A stretch of 5,681 nt of DNA from Desulfovibrio sp. (GTDB lineage Bacteria; Desulfobacterota; Desulfovibrionia; Desulfovibrionales; Desulfovibrionaceae), in contig NZ_JAHZAA010000061.1 of the NCBI RefSeq assembly GCF_019424165.1, positions 1-5,681 of the forward strand. Reading direction: 5' to 3'. The notes below the pieces were generated by a model. That model did not search any database. It was not told the origin of the DNA and worked only from the letters and a program-made list of their open reading frames with translations. Both the position numbers and the translations under genes were made by a program. Position 1 is the stretch's first letter. Each line of letters begins with the position of its first letter. Shown in pieces: positions 5,492-5,681 of the stretch.

Positions 5492-5563
5492 TTAATCGTC
5501 CCAATTTTCCTTGATGACCTGCAACACAGCAATGGCAACAGGTATCCATGCCAGTGGGTTCAT
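5492..5563 (-). CDS. Tiny hydrophobic peptide (23 residues), function unknown
   Basis: The frame starts at an ATG preceded by a full AAGGAGG (5574-5568) four bases away, and it overlaps the stop of the gene before it as ATGA. It encodes 23 residues: MNPLAW, a hydrophobic stretch to about residue 17 (IPVAIAVLQVI), then the charged end KENWDD. It could span a membrane once or lie along it. The very strong ribosome site and coupled start argue that it is translated. No family is recognised. It is far below the usual gene-calling length and would be missed by most annotation. Confidence 0.55.
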   Translation of the reverse strand: MNPLAWIPVAIAVLQVIKENWDD

Positions 5564-5681
5564 ACAGCCTCCTTGAGTGTCAGCAGCGCGGGATGCGCCG
5601 CCGGTTGTGGGTGAAAATTGTTAAAATGGGCCGTGCCGGACTCCAGCGGCAATAGTCCAAGGGTACCATCATGCCGCACCG
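5560..5681 (-). CDS. C-terminal end of an unidentified protein (5' end outside window)
   Basis: This leftward frame is open from the right edge of the window and gives 39 residues, including HDGTLGLLPLESG, HFNNFHPQPA and the ending LLTLKEAV. Its TGA overlaps the ATG of the 23-residue peptide gene as ATGA, and the ribosome site of that gene lies within its last codons; this arrangement is the main reason to prefer this frame over another open one. The sequence is too short for family assignment and I see no motif. A place at the head of a phage-type small-gene array is likely. Confidence 0.5.
   Translation of the reverse strand, partial: VRHDGTLGLLPLESGTAHFNNFHPQPAAHPALLTLKEAV
5568..5574 (-). 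promoter_or_regulatory. Strong ribosome binding site of the 23-residue peptide gene
   Basis: AAGGAGG on the - strand, four bases before the ATG at 5563, inside the last codons of the gene before it. It is a full match to the anti-Shine-Dalgarno sequence. Confidence 0.7.

Overview
The window looks like a piece of a deltaproteobacterial (Desulfovibrio-type) chromosome. This rests on the high-GC coding sequence with strong Shine-Dalgarno sites, the AmmeMemoRadiSam radical SAM gene beside a corrinoid adenosyltransferase, and murA followed by a BON-domain lipoprotein. The assignment is from style and gene content only, not from a database match.

Left part (1-1695, + strand): the C-terminal part of an AmmeMemoRadiSam radical SAM protein (amrS) overlaps by one base with a corrinoid adenosyltransferase gene (cobO). 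A nucleoside 2-deoxyribosyltransferase-like gene follows 100 bases later. Next comes a convergent intergenic stretch (1696-1960) with two strong inverted repeats: a perfect 20-base palindrome and a hairpin with a 16-bp stem.

Middle part (1961-3939, - strand): a two-gene unit of murA (first committed step of peptidoglycan synthesis, all key residues present) and, 17 bases downstream, a secreted lipoprotein with two BON domains. Both concern the cell envelope.

Right part (3940-5681): a tRNA-His(GTG) gene with a near-consensus promoter and a strong terminator, then about 370 bases with no convincing gene, then tRNA-Pro(TGG) with its own terminator. From just after tRNA-Pro the sequence turns visibly more AT-rich. 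It then holds paired 8-base direct repeats, a broken zinc-finger gene matching the cysteine/TSR pattern of phage P2 Ogr/Delta activators, and a leftward array of three short genes: the end of an unknown protein, a 23-residue membrane peptide coupled by ATGA, and a 57-residue membrane protein. I read this as the edge of an integrated element or prophage remnant at tRNA-Pro; no integrase gene lies inside the window.

Most of the window is ordinary chromosome. The parts worth a second look are the tRNA-Pro boundary with the decayed Ogr-like gene, and the tiny membrane-protein array at the right edge, which conventional gene callers are likely to miss in part.
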